Shown: positions 51,706 through 61,128, numbered from the stretch's first letter. The stretch is 61,266 nucleotides of DNA from Bacteroidota bacterium (GCA_015222055.1 JADFUR010000086.1:1-61266); one strand, 5' to 3'. The notes: generated by a model from the letters alone, not told the origin. Translations and numbers: made by a program.

Positions 51706-52851
51706 TTGAACAATATTATCATAGGTCCTGCCTATCCTTTACGCGGCGGTATTGCTAACTTTAATGTTGCCTTATGCAATGCTTTTTTGAAAAACAATAT
51801 TGATTCGAAAATTATATCATTTTCATTACAATATCCTAAAATTTTATTCCCCGGAAAAACACAAATGGATAATGGTGATGCCCCTAAAAATATTGATATT
51901 TCATCAGATATTAATTCGATAAATCCATTTAACTGGTTTAAAGTTGCAAAAAAAATAATAAAATTAAATCCTGATTATATTATTGTTGATTTCTGGATGC
52001 CATTTATGGCTCCTGCTTTAGGAACAATTATTCGAAGAATTAAAAAGAAAAAAAATATTAAAATAATTGCAATTACTCATAATGTGATTGCCCACGAGAG
52101 TAAATTTTACGATAAAATACTCACTAAATACTTTATCAAATCATGCGATGGCTTTATTGCGATGTCGAAATCAGTTTTAGACGATATTAAGCAATTTACA
52201 ACAAATACCCATCTTAAATTTATTCCTCATCCAATTTATGATATTTTTGGAGATAAAGTGCTAAAAGAAAAGGCTCTTGAATTTCTTAAGTTAAATAAAA
52301 AAGACAAACATATTTTATTTTTTGGTTTAATAAGAGAATATAAAGGGCTCGATTTGCTTTTACATGCAATGGGTACCGACAAAATAAAAAAGCTTAATAT
52401 TAAATTAATAGTTGCAGGTGAATTTTATGATTCAAAGCTAAAATATGAAAAAATTATTGACGATTTAAAAATCAAAGAAAACATAATAATAAAAGACAGC
52501 TATATATTAAATCAAGAAGTGAAATATTATTTCTCGGCTGCCGATATTATCGCACAAACGTACAGAACTGCTACCCAAAGCGGTGTTACACAAATTGCAT
52601 ATAATTTTGACCGACCTATGTTAGTAACAGACGTTGGAGGTTTGTCAGAAATTGTACCAAACAATAAAGTAGGTTATGTTACTCAAACTACTCCTGAGAG
52701 CATTGCTAATGCAATTTTTGACTTTTACAAAAACAACAAAGAAGCTGAATTTGTAAAAAACATAAAAATTGAAAAAAACCGATTTTCTTGGGTTGCAATG
52801 GTTGATGGTATTTGCGATTTAGAAAAAGAGATTAATCAAAAAACAATTTAA
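51706..52851 (+). CDS. Glycosyltransferase family 4
   Basis: 381-residue GT-B enzyme starting at TTG 51706; the N-terminus reads NNIIIGPAYPLRGGIANFNV, the expected beginning of this family. The acceptor half has DYIIVDFWMPFMAPALGTII and IAITHNVIAHESKFYDKIL. The donor half has ILFFGLIREYKGLDLLLHAM, KDSYILNQEVKYYFSAADII, TQSGVTQIAYNFDRPMLVTD and VGGLSEIV. The gap of 51 bases from the GT2 gene is larger than the spacing upstream but the strand is the same, so it may share the transcript. A hairpin follows at 52861-52887. The sugar and acceptor are unknown. Confidence 0.88.
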   Translation: MNNIIIGPAYPLRGGIANFNVALCNAFLKNNIDSKIISFSLQYPKILFPGKTQMDNGDAPKNIDISSDINSINPFNWFKVAKKIIKLNPDYIIVDFWMPFMAPALGTIIRRIKKKKNIKIIAITHNVIAHESKFYDKILTKYFIKSCDGFIAMSKSVLDDIKQFTTNTHLKFIPHPIYDIFGDKVLKEKALEFLKLNKKDKHILFFGLIREYKGLDLLLHAMGTDKIKKLNIKLIVAGEFYDSKLKYEKIIDDLKIKENIIIKDSYILNQEVKYYFSAADIIAQTYRTATQSGVTQIAYNFDRPMLVTDVGGLSEIVPNNKVGYVTQTTPESIANAIFDFYKNNKEAEFVKNIKIEKNRFSWVAMVDGICDLEKEINQKTI

Positions 52852-52860
52852 ATTTTACAC

Positions 52861-52887
52861 AAAAAAGCAATATCATTGCAATTTTTT
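52861..52887 (+). terminator. Probable terminator after the GT4 gene
   Basis: GCAAT (52867-52871) pairs with ATTGC (52875-52879) with an A run before and a T run after. The stem is short, so strength is doubtful. Confidence 0.5.
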
Positions 52888-52938
52888 CACCCAATTTCCT
52901 AGTCAGTTAACTTATTGCATTAATAATAAACGCTCTAT

Positions 52939-54174
52939 TTATTTTTTTATATGACTTATAATTCTTCTTTGTGGAATAAAAACAACATCACTCCTCTTCT
53001 CAAAAATCTTATCTGCTGATTTATACATAAATTCTGAAATAAAATTGACCCCCTTTTCCGGTTTATTAACTTTTTCAAATCTACATTTATTTGCTTGTAA
53101 ATACATCTGTTCAATTCTTGTACCTAAATAAAATTGAAACCAATACTTATAATTGTCTTTATATAAACTCCTTATACTATCATTATAAGTAATAGTTTTT
53201 ATCTCATTTCCAAAAGTCGAAAGTTCTATTGTTTTCCTGTTTTTATTAAAACTCTTTATTTGCAGAGGTGTATAATCTTCTTTATACCATAATTCTTCTA
53301 CTATTTTAATTTTATTAAAATCTTCCACTTTTTTCATTATCGGCCCCTCAAATCTCACATAGGTTTTAACCTGAGTGCTTCCAAAAAAAGGTTCAAGTCT
53401 ACTATATGTTAAGCCTTCCCTAAAAACGGTTGGAGAAAATTTGCCTTTATTAATAAGTCCTAATAATAAATTATAAAGAGAGCTATCATTCAATACTTTG
53501 TGATAGAACTGATAGTTGCTATTTTCATTTTTATTGTCATTTTTACAATTATGCTTTGCTCTATTAAGCAATCCAAAATAATGTCTTACTAAAACCCAAG
53601 GTATATAACTTCGCATTTTAATATCTTCAAAATCAAAAAGCTCAACAGTAGGAATACTGTCGTGTTGAATTAATTCAGCAATACGCTTTCCATTTTCATA
53701 AAATATGCTATCAATAAAAATTAAAGTATCGCCTGCATAAGACTTTTTAAGTGATTCCTGATCAATATCTTCCAATTCTTTTAATACAATATATTTTTGA
53801 GATTTAAATTGGTTTAAATAGCTATTATGCAGAGAATCATATTTGGCTTCAAATTTAGTCCAATCTTTGCTTGCGTGTAAATCTTTAAAAAAATCACTTT
53901 TAAAATATTCAATAGTATAACCTTTTGCAACACAATCATCAATATATTTAAAAGCAAGATTATAATTACCTTTTAATGTTGAGGCTAAAACTAAATTATA
54001 GCAGTCATTAGACCTCAAAAATTGATACTTTTCATAAGCATTCAGGTAATTGACAATTGCTCTTTTGTATTTCTTTTCAATAATATTTTCCTCTGCTTTA
54101 TTTATATATGAAAAATATTGAGCATTACCAAAAAGTGGGATAACGAATAAAAAAAGTATTAAATATTTACGCAT
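52939..54174 (-). CDS. Secreted TPR-like protein of unknown function
   Basis: 411-residue protein with a signal peptide (about 1-18, ending FGNAQ). Residues about 20-110 form helical repeats of TPR type (AEENIIEKKYKRAIVNYLNA, LVLASTLKGNYNLAFKYIDD). The rest is rich in charged and aromatic residues with no recognised motif. Proteins of this shape, with TPR-like starts and a long variable tail, are frequent in Bacteroidota and mostly uncharacterised. It is not in an obvious operon. Confidence 0.7.
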   Translation of the reverse strand: MRKYLILFLFVIPLFGNAQYFSYINKAEENIIEKKYKRAIVNYLNAYEKYQFLRSNDCYNLVLASTLKGNYNLAFKYIDDCVAKGYTIEYFKSDFFKDLHASKDWTKFEAKYDSLHNSYLNQFKSQKYIVLKELEDIDQESLKKSYAGDTLIFIDSIFYENGKRIAELIQHDSIPTVELFDFEDIKMRSYIPWVLVRHYFGLLNRAKHNCKNDNKNENSNYQFYHKVLNDSSLYNLLLGLINKGKFSPTVFREGLTYSRLEPFFGSTQVKTYVRFEGPIMKKVEDFNKIKIVEELWYKEDYTPLQIKSFNKNRKTIELSTFGNEIKTITYNDSIRSLYKDNYKYWFQFYLGTRIEQMYLQANKCRFEKVNKPEKGVNFISEFMYKSADKIFEKRSDVVFIPQRRIISHIKK

Positions 54175-54250
54175 AATTTAAGTTTAATAAAGTTTTTTAA
54201 GCTATTCCAAATGTACAAATTATATCGTAACTATTTTATTATAAAACAAA

Positions 54251-54284
54251 TTAACCCGAAAAACTTTTACATTTTTCGGGTTAA
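54251..54284. terminator. Hairpin between the add gene and the TPR-like gene
   Basis: TTAACCCGAAAAA (54251-54263) pairs perfectly with TTTTTCGGGTTAA (54272-54284) around an 8-base loop. It lies 35 bases past the add stop on the minus strand, so it probably ends the add transcript even though the flanking T tract is poor. Confidence 0.7.
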
Positions 54285-54318
54285 TTAAGTATAAAAAACA
54301 ATCTTTATCGTTCAAAGA

Positions 54319-55377
54319 CTAGATATAATCTTTTCTCACAATAAGTCCTTTTTCTTCCATTTCTTTACTTATTCGGTGAATAAGTTTAACTTTCTGGTTA
54401 AGAGGTAAGAAAGCTGATTTAAAACCATCTAAAATCAGATATTTAATATCATCAGGTTTAAAACCATATTTTTCAATAGCAATCATATACTCATTAGTCA
54501 ATGTTGTGTTTGAAATTAATCGGTTATCAGTATTTAGAGTTACTCTAATACCATAATCGTAATAAAATTTAACAGGATGATGTGTAAATGAATCTACTGC
54601 CTTAGTTTGCACATTTGAAGTAATACACATCTCAAGCGGTATTCTATGGTCGTTAACATAATTTAATAAATCACCGTCTTCGCGTAATCGAGTACCGTGG
54701 CCAATTCTGTTTGCATTAATATAATGAATAGCCTGGTGAATAGATTCCGGTCCATAAGCTTCTCCAGCATGAACTGTTGTATTAATATTATTATTACTGA
54801 TTAAATAAAAAGCTTCTTTGTGCTCTTTTGCGGGGAAACCACCTTCGGCACCAGCTAAATCGAAACCAACAACACCTCTATTTTTATATGCTACACAAAG
54901 TTGTGCCAGTGTTAAAGAAGTCTCAGGGTCAGTATGACGCAAGCTACAAATAATTACACCAATAATAATATCAAAATCTTTCTCAGCCTTTGCTTTTCCT
55001 TGTAAAACAGCATCAACAACCTGAGTAAGAGTTAATCCTTTTTTCACATGCAGAATTGGAGAAAATCTTATTTCAAGATATCTCACATTTTCTTTTGCAC
55101 AATCTTCAGCCAGTTCGTAAGTAGATCTTTCTAAAGAAGCTTTTGTTTGAAGCACTGAACATGTTACATCAAATGCTCTTAAATATTCTACTAAATCTTC
55201 ACAATTATCACTTACTTGTAAATATTTTGTTAATTGTTTAACATCATTTTTGGGCAACTTAACATTTTGGTCTTTGGCAAGCTCCATAATTGTTTCTACT
55301 CTCATAGAACCATCTAAATGGCAATGTAGTTCAGCTTTTGGCAAACTGTGAATAAATTCGCGTGTTAATTCAATCAT
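54319..55377 (-). CDS. add: Adenosine deaminase
   Basis: 352-residue cytoplasmic zinc enzyme converting adenosine to inosine in purine salvage. Zinc ligands and catalytic residues are in PKAELHCHLDGSMRVETIM (HxH pair), NTTVHAGEAYGPESIHQA, RIGHGTRLREDGDLLNYV and VTLNTDNRLISNTTL. The length agrees with the bacterial enzyme. It follows the RsmI-like gene by 25 bases on the same strand, so both probably share one transcript ending at 54251-54284. Confidence 0.95.
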   Translation of the reverse strand: MIELTREFIHSLPKAELHCHLDGSMRVETIMELAKDQNVKLPKNDVKQLTKYLQVSDNCEDLVEYLRAFDVTCSVLQTKASLERSTYELAEDCAKENVRYLEIRFSPILHVKKGLTLTQVVDAVLQGKAKAEKDFDIIIGVIICSLRHTDPETSLTLAQLCVAYKNRGVVGFDLAGAEGGFPAKEHKEAFYLISNNNINTTVHAGEAYGPESIHQAIHYINANRIGHGTRLREDGDLLNYVNDHRIPLEMCITSNVQTKAVDSFTHHPVKFYYDYGIRVTLNTDNRLISNTTLTNEYMIAIEKYGFKPDDIKYLILDGFKSAFLPLNQKVKLIHRISKEMEEKGLIVRKDYI

Positions 55378-55402
55378 ATCTTTTATTTTAATTTAAAATA
55401 AT

Positions 55403-56110
55403 CTAATATTTGTGTAACAAAAAAATTGTTGGGCGTTTGTTAATCTGTGGTATATTCTTTTTCCACTCAGCAATTGATTGTGTTTTAATAAATTCAGAAT
55501 CTAATGTAATATCAGTAGCAATACACAACTGCGTTTGTTCATTGCAATTATGTAAAATGTCGGTTAACAAACTTATGTTTCTATAAGGAGCTTCAATAAA
55601 AATCTGTGTTTGATTAAATGAAAAAGAATTTTTCTCAATTGCTCTTATTTTTTTTATTCTTTCAGGATTTTTTATTGGGATATAACCTAAAAAAGAAAAA
55701 TTTTGTCCGTTCAAACCAGAAGCCATTAACGATAATAGTATTGATGAAGGACCTACTAAAGGAACAATTTTAATGTTATTTTTATGAGCAATTTTAACAA
55801 TGTCTGCTCCAGGATCGGCAACTCCAGGTGCTCCTGCTTCAGAAATTACTCCAACATTATTATTTTTAGAAATTGGGGCAAGAAACTGTGTCAGTTCACT
55901 TGCTGTTGTATGTTTATTTAATGTGTAAAATGTTAAATCGTCAATTGGAGTTTTAATATCAAGCCTTCGTAAATACCTTCGGGCAGTTCTGATATTCTCT
56001 ACCACATAAAAATTTATTGAATTTACAATATTTTTAACATTGTCTGGAATAACATCATTTATAGGACTTTCGCCTAAAGTAGTTGGGATAAGATACAGAA
56101 TGCCGCTCAT
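55403..56110 (-). CDS. SAM-dependent methyltransferase, RsmI-like
   Basis: 235-residue tetrapyrrole-methylase-fold enzyme. Its features are the N-terminal LYLIPTTLGESPINDVIPDN, NVGVISEAGAPGVADPGADI with a glycine-rich SAM site, IVPLVGPSSILLSLMASGLN and GQNFSFLGYIPIK. This is the Bacteroidota form related to RsmI, which 2'-O-methylates C1402 of 16S rRNA. It is shorter than typical RsmI (about 280 residues) and lacks the C-terminal extension. Exact target is inferred. It is followed by add. Confidence 0.82.
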   Translation of the reverse strand: MSGILYLIPTTLGESPINDVIPDNVKNIVNSINFYVVENIRTARRYLRRLDIKTPIDDLTFYTLNKHTTASELTQFLAPISKNNNVGVISEAGAPGVADPGADIVKIAHKNNIKIVPLVGPSSILLSLMASGLNGQNFSFLGYIPIKNPERIKKIRAIEKNSFSFNQTQIFIEAPYRNISLLTDILHNCNEQTQLCIATDITLDSEFIKTQSIAEWKKNIPQINKRPTIFLLHKY

Positions 56111-56136
56111 TAAAAAAGATTATATGATTTGGCTTA

Positions 56137-56144
56137 CAAATATA
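56137..56144 (-). promoter_or_regulatory. Probable -7 box for the rsmI-like/add operon
   Basis: The plus strand reads CAAATATA (TATATTTG on the minus strand), 27 bases before the start at 56110. Its divergent partner is the box at 56217-56224. No -33 element is visible. Confidence 0.45.
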
Positions 56145-56216
56145 ATGCTTTTAATTTTTATAGCTCTATGAAATATAGAATTTTTATTATGACTAATTAT
56201 TGTTAAACAATTTTGT

Positions 56217-56224
56217 TACTTTTG
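56217..56224 (+). promoter_or_regulatory. Probable -7 box for the MBL hydrolase gene
   Basis: TACTTTTG fits TAnnTTTG and lies 27 bases before the TTG start at 56251. No well-spaced -33 TTTG is visible. Confidence 0.5.
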
Positions 56225-56250
56225 CTTTATCATAAAAATATAAAAACAAA

Positions 56251-57012
56251 TTGAAAATAACTTTTTTAGGAACAGGCACTTCTCAAGGTGTTCCTGTAAT
56301 AGCTTGTAAATGTGACGTTTGTAAATCGTCTGACAAGAAAGATAAACGATTAAGAAGTTCAATATTGATTGAGACACAAGGCTCATCAATTGTTATTGAT
56401 ACAGGTCCTGACTTCAGACAACAAATGCTTAGAGAGGATGTTGGGAAACTTGATGCTGTAATTTTCACTCACGAGCACAAAGATCATGTAGCTGGATTAG
56501 ATGATGTTCGCTCTTTTAACTATATTCAACAAAAACCAATGGATGTTTATGCTCTTAAAAGAGTTAATGAGGCTTTAAAAAGAGAGTATGCCTATGTATT
56601 TTCGAAAGATAAATACCCCGGTGTTCCTCAATTAAATTTACATAATATAAATGACGAAAAATTCTCAATTAATAATGTGACAATTACGCCTATTAATGTA
56701 ATGCATATTTCACTACCAATTTTAGGATATAGAATTGATGATTTCACTTATATTACTGATGCCAGCTTTATTTCGGAAGAAGAAAAATTAAAAATTAAAG
56801 GATCTAAAATTTTAGTTGTTAATGCTTTAAGAAAGCAGAAACACTTTTCTCATTTCTGTTTGAGTGAAGCTCTTGAACTGATTAAAGAGATAAATCCTGA
56901 AAAGGCATATTTAACTCATATTGGTCATCAAATGGGATTAACAAAAGATGTTAAAAATGAATTACCGGCTAATGTAGCTTTGGCTTACGATGGGCAGCAA
57001 ATAGTTATTTGA
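56251..57012 (+). CDS. MBL-fold metallohydrolase, PhnP-like
   Basis: 253-residue metallo-beta-lactamase-fold phosphodiesterase. The start is TTG at 56251, supported by the family beginning KITFLGTGTSQGVPVIACKC. An extra zinc-binding cysteine pair follows in CKCDVCKSSDKKDKRLRSS. The metal site is in VIFTHEHKDHVAGLDDVRSF, with later metal-ligand histidines in INVMHISLPILGYRI and YLTHIGHQMGL. Relatives include PhnP and RNase Z-like enzymes; the substrate here is unknown, but the Cys pattern fits the PhnP-like branch. It is a single gene divergent from the rsmI-like gene. Confidence 0.87.
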   Translation: MKITFLGTGTSQGVPVIACKCDVCKSSDKKDKRLRSSILIETQGSSIVIDTGPDFRQQMLREDVGKLDAVIFTHEHKDHVAGLDDVRSFNYIQQKPMDVYALKRVNEALKREYAYVFSKDKYPGVPQLNLHNINDEKFSINNVTITPINVMHISLPILGYRIDDFTYITDASFISEEEKLKIKGSKILVVNALRKQKHFSHFCLSEALELIKEINPEKAYLTHIGHQMGLTKDVKNELPANVALAYDGQQIVI

Positions 57013-57153
57013 GTTATCAAGTTTAAAATTCAGATTGTGCTTTGATATATTGCTAAAACCCTTTTTCAGATTGCAAATAAAAAAAAACCTATATTTTATA
57101 TAAATATTTAATGAAATTGTATAGTTTTATAAATTAAACAAAAATATTAAAAA

Positions 57154-58041
57154 ATGAAAAATCTAACATTATATACTGGTTTATTAATAATACTTTCAAT
57201 ATTTATGTCTACTTCATGCAAAAAAGATGATGATGATGACACTCGTTATTTAACTAAAGTTTATGATAATAGTTCCTTAAATGAAGAATATCAATGGCAA
57301 GGCAATCAGTTGCAAAAAATCAATAATTACAACTCACAAGGTGAAATTATACGCTATCAGGAGTTTAAATACTCTGATGGAAAGCTTGCTCAGTTAGACG
57401 ACTACAGTTCGACAAAAAAAAACGTAGTAAAGATTAATAAACTTGGTTATAATAATTTATTAGATTATAATAATAGTCTATTTCACGAAAAAAATCGTTT
57501 AAAAGGTACTGTAGATCCTGATGCTAATATTACATTATATTCATATTCTAGATATAAATACTTAGATGGAAAAGTTAATAAGGTATCTTATTATACAAAA
57601 ACAAATAATGATCTTTATGTAACGAATAGTTACGATACTATTGAGTATAATGGCACGCAAATATCAAAATACAAACGTTATTGGGACAACGAAATTGTAT
57701 CTTATGTTACATTCACTTGGGGTAACGACAATGTTACGAGTGAAAATTATTTCTCAAATCAAAACGGCAACTTTGTGTTAAGTCAAAAAATTGATTATCA
57801 ATATGACGACAAGATTAATAAATATAAAGCAATAATGAATCTGCCACTTATAGAGCCAGAGATACTATCAAAAAACAATCAAATAAGTGCAGAATCAGCT
57901 TCATATTTTGGTAGTAGTGTGTATAAATCTGCAATTTCTATTGCATACCAATATAATTCTGATAATTACCCTACACAACAAACCGAAACAGACGCTGACA
58001 GACAAAATGAATTAAAGGTTTATTCGTTTGAATACAGGTAA
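57154..58041 (+). CDS. Surface-type lipoprotein with YD-like repeats
   Basis: 295-residue lipoprotein. The signal peptide ends at Cys22 (SIFMSTSC) and is followed directly by KKDDDDD, the acidic-rich stretch that acts as an export signal to the cell surface in Bacteroidota. The mature part consists of short repeating strands of the type YSDGKLAQLDDY and YLDGKVNKVSYY, reminiscent of YD or MORN-like repeats and rich in Tyr, Asn and Asp. No function is known. It is a single gene. Confidence 0.75.
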   Translation: MKNLTLYTGLLIILSIFMSTSCKKDDDDDTRYLTKVYDNSSLNEEYQWQGNQLQKINNYNSQGEIIRYQEFKYSDGKLAQLDDYSSTKKNVVKINKLGYNNLLDYNNSLFHEKNRLKGTVDPDANITLYSYSRYKYLDGKVNKVSYYTKTNNDLYVTNSYDTIEYNGTQISKYKRYWDNEIVSYVTFTWGNDNVTSENYFSNQNGNFVLSQKIDYQYDDKINKYKAIMNLPLIEPEILSKNNQISAESASYFGSSVYKSAISIAYQYNSDNYPTQQTETDADRQNELKVYSFEYR

Positions 58042-58065
58042 ATTTTAAAATTGAACAACTCTAAA

Positions 58066-59625
58066 TTATTGAATTATCATTTTCTTAATAATTCTTTGTC
58101 TTGGCGTGATTAAACTAAAATAATAAACTCCGGATTTTAATTTTTTTGTTTTTGCATTAAAACTTTCTAAATATTTCCCGGGATTTCTTTTTTCATTGTT
58201 TATAATTTTTTCAATTTCTCTGCCGAAAATATCAAAAACTACAAGACTTACATTAGTTCTTTGTCTTAGCTTAAACGAAATAAATGTTTGAGCTGAAAAC
58301 GGGTTTGGATAATTTTGCTGTAAATTTAAATTTTCAGTTACAGGTTCACTTATACCCACCATATTATCAGTATCAATTATTGCAGTCCAGATACTTAAAC
58401 CGCGGGAAGCAGATGTTCCAAAACGTGTCCAAACTGGTCTTACAACATTGTTATAAGCAGTTATATTATTATAATCTCCGAAAAAGACTCCTGCATCAGG
58501 AGTAAAAGGGGATTCGCTAATTTTAAAATTAGAAAAAGTTTTTCCTCCGTCTTTTGAAACTGCCATATATACATCTGTTTGAGTATACTGATAATTTCTT
58601 CTATCGTAAAACACAACATAAACATAACCGGTAACCTGATCAACAGTCATCCACGGGAAAAATTGATGCTTACCCGGTCCATCGTTATTTACACGTTTGG
58701 GAATGCTCCATGTATCGCCATTGTCGGTAGATTTTACAATCCAAACATCTGCATCATCTTCACCATATTTTTTATCACCATAACAAATATAAATAGTTCC
58801 TCTGTATTTGGTATTACTTGTATCACAAACAGTTATTGGCATTCCGTTACACCTCTGTATTCCGGGAATATCCATATCCCAGCCTCCAACCTGATCAACA
58901 ACAAAAATATCTTTATCAAGCCAGGTTTCTCCATAATCTGATGAACGGTCAAAAACAATACCCTCCGGACCTGCCCATGAAACATAAATTTCACCATTGA
59001 TTCCTGTTGTAGGAACAGCTCCTTCAACAGTATTGTCGTCGTCAACACAATCGCCTAGAACTTGATTAATCCTTATTGCCTGAGACCAAGTCTCTCCCAA
59101 ATCGGAAGATTTTGAAAATAAAATATTTGTACTGTCAGCTTTTGATGTACTTCCATAGTTATCAAACTGTGTCCATGTAACATAAATATTTTGCGAACCA
59201 ATATCAAAAGTTGCCCAAGATTTATCCTGATTTTTGTCTCCGTTTAATCCTGTGCAGCTACCATTATTCCATATTTCTCCACCATTGCTCGACTTTTGAC
59301 AAACAATTCTATCGATCCAACTACCATCTTGGGGATTCGAAAGATGAAAAAAATAAAAATTGTTATTATTGTCAGCAATGAGACAAGGGTCGCCCCAAAC
59401 ACCATTAGTAGAAGATATAAAGCTATGCGTCCAGGTTTTACCACCATCATTTGAATAACAATAATTATTAATATTATACCCACAAACCATTTCATCAGGG
59501 TTAAGAGAATTAAGTGTTATTGAAGGTTCATTAGGGGAATTAATTCTTGCAACTTTAACATTAGTATGTTGTGCAAAAACACATATTTTCATCACAAAAA
59601 AGAGTATGGTTGTAGCGTATTTCAT
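58066..59625 (-). CDS. T9SS-sorted BNR/Asp-box (sialidase-like) protein
   Basis: 519-residue secreted protein. It has a signal peptide (about 1-18, ending CVFAQ) and at least six Asp-box motifs: CYSNDGGKTWTHS, SSNGGEIWNNG, FSKSSDLGETWSQA, FDRSSDYGETWLD, VKSTDNGDTWSIP and AVSKDGGKTFSNF, which mark a beta-propeller. The C-terminus is a type IX secretion sorting domain (NYPNPFSAQTFISFKL, VFDIFGREIEKI, LKSGVYYFSLIT). The propeller could be a sialidase or a glycan-binding fold; the arginine triad needed for a sialidase is not clear to me. It should be released or surface-attached through T9SS. Confidence 0.85.
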   Translation of the reverse strand: MKYATTILFFVMKICVFAQHTNVKVARINSPNEPSITLNSLNPDEMVCGYNINNYCYSNDGGKTWTHSFISSTNGVWGDPCLIADNNNNFYFFHLSNPQDGSWIDRIVCQKSSNGGEIWNNGSCTGLNGDKNQDKSWATFDIGSQNIYVTWTQFDNYGSTSKADSTNILFSKSSDLGETWSQAIRINQVLGDCVDDDNTVEGAVPTTGINGEIYVSWAGPEGIVFDRSSDYGETWLDKDIFVVDQVGGWDMDIPGIQRCNGMPITVCDTSNTKYRGTIYICYGDKKYGEDDADVWIVKSTDNGDTWSIPKRVNNDGPGKHQFFPWMTVDQVTGYVYVVFYDRRNYQYTQTDVYMAVSKDGGKTFSNFKISESPFTPDAGVFFGDYNNITAYNNVVRPVWTRFGTSASRGLSIWTAIIDTDNMVGISEPVTENLNLQQNYPNPFSAQTFISFKLRQRTNVSLVVFDIFGREIEKIINNEKRNPGKYLESFNAKTKKLKSGVYYFSLITPRQRIIKKMIIQ

Positions 59626-59834
59626 AAGTTTGAATTTTATATTGTTTTAAAGCAAATTTCAAACAAGAAAATGAGAAAGTCAAGTTTATTTTTATGTTTG
59701 GAGTATGTTTAAAAACAACTTTATGTATTTGCTATGAATTGTTCTGGTCAATTTAAAACATTGGGGACTATAATACGATTTGCTAATTATTACTTTCTAA
59801 ATAATTATCCGTATGAATACCTAATAGGTTTATT

Positions 59835-59930
59835 ATTGTCTGTCATTCCGCTCCGCCAGCTTGCGGAGAAGGAATCCCCCTTCAATTAAAAAGGAGATTC
59901 CTCGCTCGTGCCTCACTTCGGAATGACAAT
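59835..59930. repeat. Short palindromic dispersed element, copy 2
   Basis: ATTGTCTGTCATTCCG (59835-59850) and CGGAATGACAAT (59919-59930) are terminal inverted repeats. Inside are CTCCGC...GCGGAG (a hairpin), GGAATCCCCCTT and AAGGAGATTCC, which pair, and GTGCCTCACTTCGG. This is the same arrangement as the copy at 45824-45904. It ends directly next to the GT2 gene and a T run. The part of the gap before it, 59626-59834, contains nothing recognisable. Confidence 0.7.
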
Positions 59931-59936
59931 TTTTTT

Positions 59937-60710
59937 TTAATTATCATAATTAGATATATGGACATCTAATTTTCTAAACATCTTAAACTTAGCCAAACCT
60001 ATTTTTTGCAAAAAAAATGATAAAGAAACCAAAACAACACCAAAACCATATTTCAGGCTTCGAACAAAATTGATTGACGATGCTTCTTTAAAATATTTGG
60101 TTGGGCATGAAATCTCGCCTATTTCATAACCAGCAAAAATTATTTGTGCCAAAATTTGATTATCGAAAATAAAATCGTCGGAATTATCATTATAAGTAAT
60201 TTCTTTTAAGACATTGCTCGAAAAAGCCCTGTAACCTGTATGATACTCAGACAATTTTTGATTCATCATAATGTTTTGAAAGAATGTTAATGCTCGATTT
60301 GAAACATATTTATAAAAAGGCATTCCTCCTTTTAAAGCACCTTTGCCTAAAATACGGGAACCAAGAACAACTTTATACACATTGTTTGCAATGAGATAAC
60401 ACATTGATTGAATTAACCTTGGAGTGTACTGATAATCGGGATGAAGCATAACTACTATATCTGCGTTAAGCTCAATTGCCTTGTTGTAACAAGATTTTTG
60501 ATTTGCTCCATAGCCTTTGTTTACCGAGTGGTTTATTATATTTTTAATACCTAATTTATGGGCAAGCTCAACAGTATTATCGTCACTTTGGTCGTCGCCA
60601 AGAATAACATCATCAACAATATTGAAAGGAATCTCTTTATAAGTCTGCTCAAGAGTTTTTTCAGCATTATAAGCAGGCAATACAACAATTATTTTTTTAT
60701 CGTTAATCAT
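59937..60710 (-). CDS. Glycosyltransferase family 2
   Basis: 257-residue GT-A fold transferase. The start reads KKIIVVLPAYNAEKTLEQTY, followed by DVILGDDQSDDNTVELAHKL, KGYGANQKSCYNKAI, DIVVMLHPDYQYTPRLI (Asp-containing motif) and YHTGYRAFSSNVLKEI. One hydrophobic segment near the end (about 215-235) may anchor it. The type is close to DPM1-like transferases. Its donor and acceptor are unknown. The palindromic repeat at 59835-59930 lies directly at its 3' end and could serve as terminator. Confidence 0.86.
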   Translation of the reverse strand: MINDKKIIVVLPAYNAEKTLEQTYKEIPFNIVDDVILGDDQSDDNTVELAHKLGIKNIINHSVNKGYGANQKSCYNKAIELNADIVVMLHPDYQYTPRLIQSMCYLIANNVYKVVLGSRILGKGALKGGMPFYKYVSNRALTFFQNIMMNQKLSEYHTGYRAFSSNVLKEITYNDNSDDFIFDNQILAQIIFAGYEIGEISCPTKYFKEASSINFVRSLKYGFGVVLVSLSFFLQKIGLAKFKMFRKLDVHISNYDN

Positions 60711-60756
60711 ATAATTAGTTAAAAGTTCGTAAAATTGAAAGTTTTAAGTACTGAAA

Positions 60757-61128
60757 TCAATTTATCAATCTTTTAATACCATTTTTAAGTACTGCTACAT
60801 GAAAATTTAAAAGTAAGCCAAGTTTATAGTTTCCCAACTTTAAATAAGTAAGTAGTTGTGCAGTATGAACATCATTAAGTGCTTCCACTGTTTTTATTTC
60901 AATTACTACTTTTTCTTCAACCAATAAATCTATTCTATATCCATGGTCTAGTTTTACTTCTTTATAAACAATGGGCATTGGTTTTTCTTTTTTAACATTT
61001 AAGCCTGCTAGTTTTAACTCATATAACAAGCATTCCTGATAAGCAGATTCCAACAAACCCGGACCTAAATGTCTGTGTACTTCAATTGCACAGCCAATAA
61101 TCTTTTTAGATAATTCATTTTCAATCAT
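60757..61128 (-). CDS. GxxExxY-family protein
   Basis: 123-residue protein of the GxxExxY family. The name motif is seen as GPGLLESAYQECLLYELKLA, with IGCAIEVHRHLG before it. Next come KLDHGYRIDLLVEEKVVIEI, which has the D...E-x-K arrangement of a PD-(D/E)XK nuclease fold, and LLTYLKLGNYKLGLLLNF. Nuclease activity has been proposed but not proved. The family is spread widely in environmental Bacteroidota, often as isolated genes beside repeats, as here (61145-61222). Confidence 0.9.
   Translation of the reverse strand: MIENELSKKIIGCAIEVHRHLGPGLLESAYQECLLYELKLAGLNVKKEKPMPIVYKEVKLDHGYRIDLLVEEKVVIEIKTVEALNDVHTAQLLTYLKLGNYKLGLLLNFHVAVLKNGIKRLIN

Noticed and set aside
58066-59625. Assignment as a catalytically active sialidase
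   Set aside because: Asp-boxes mark the fold only; the arginine triad and the nucleophile Tyr/Glu pair could not be identified with confidence.
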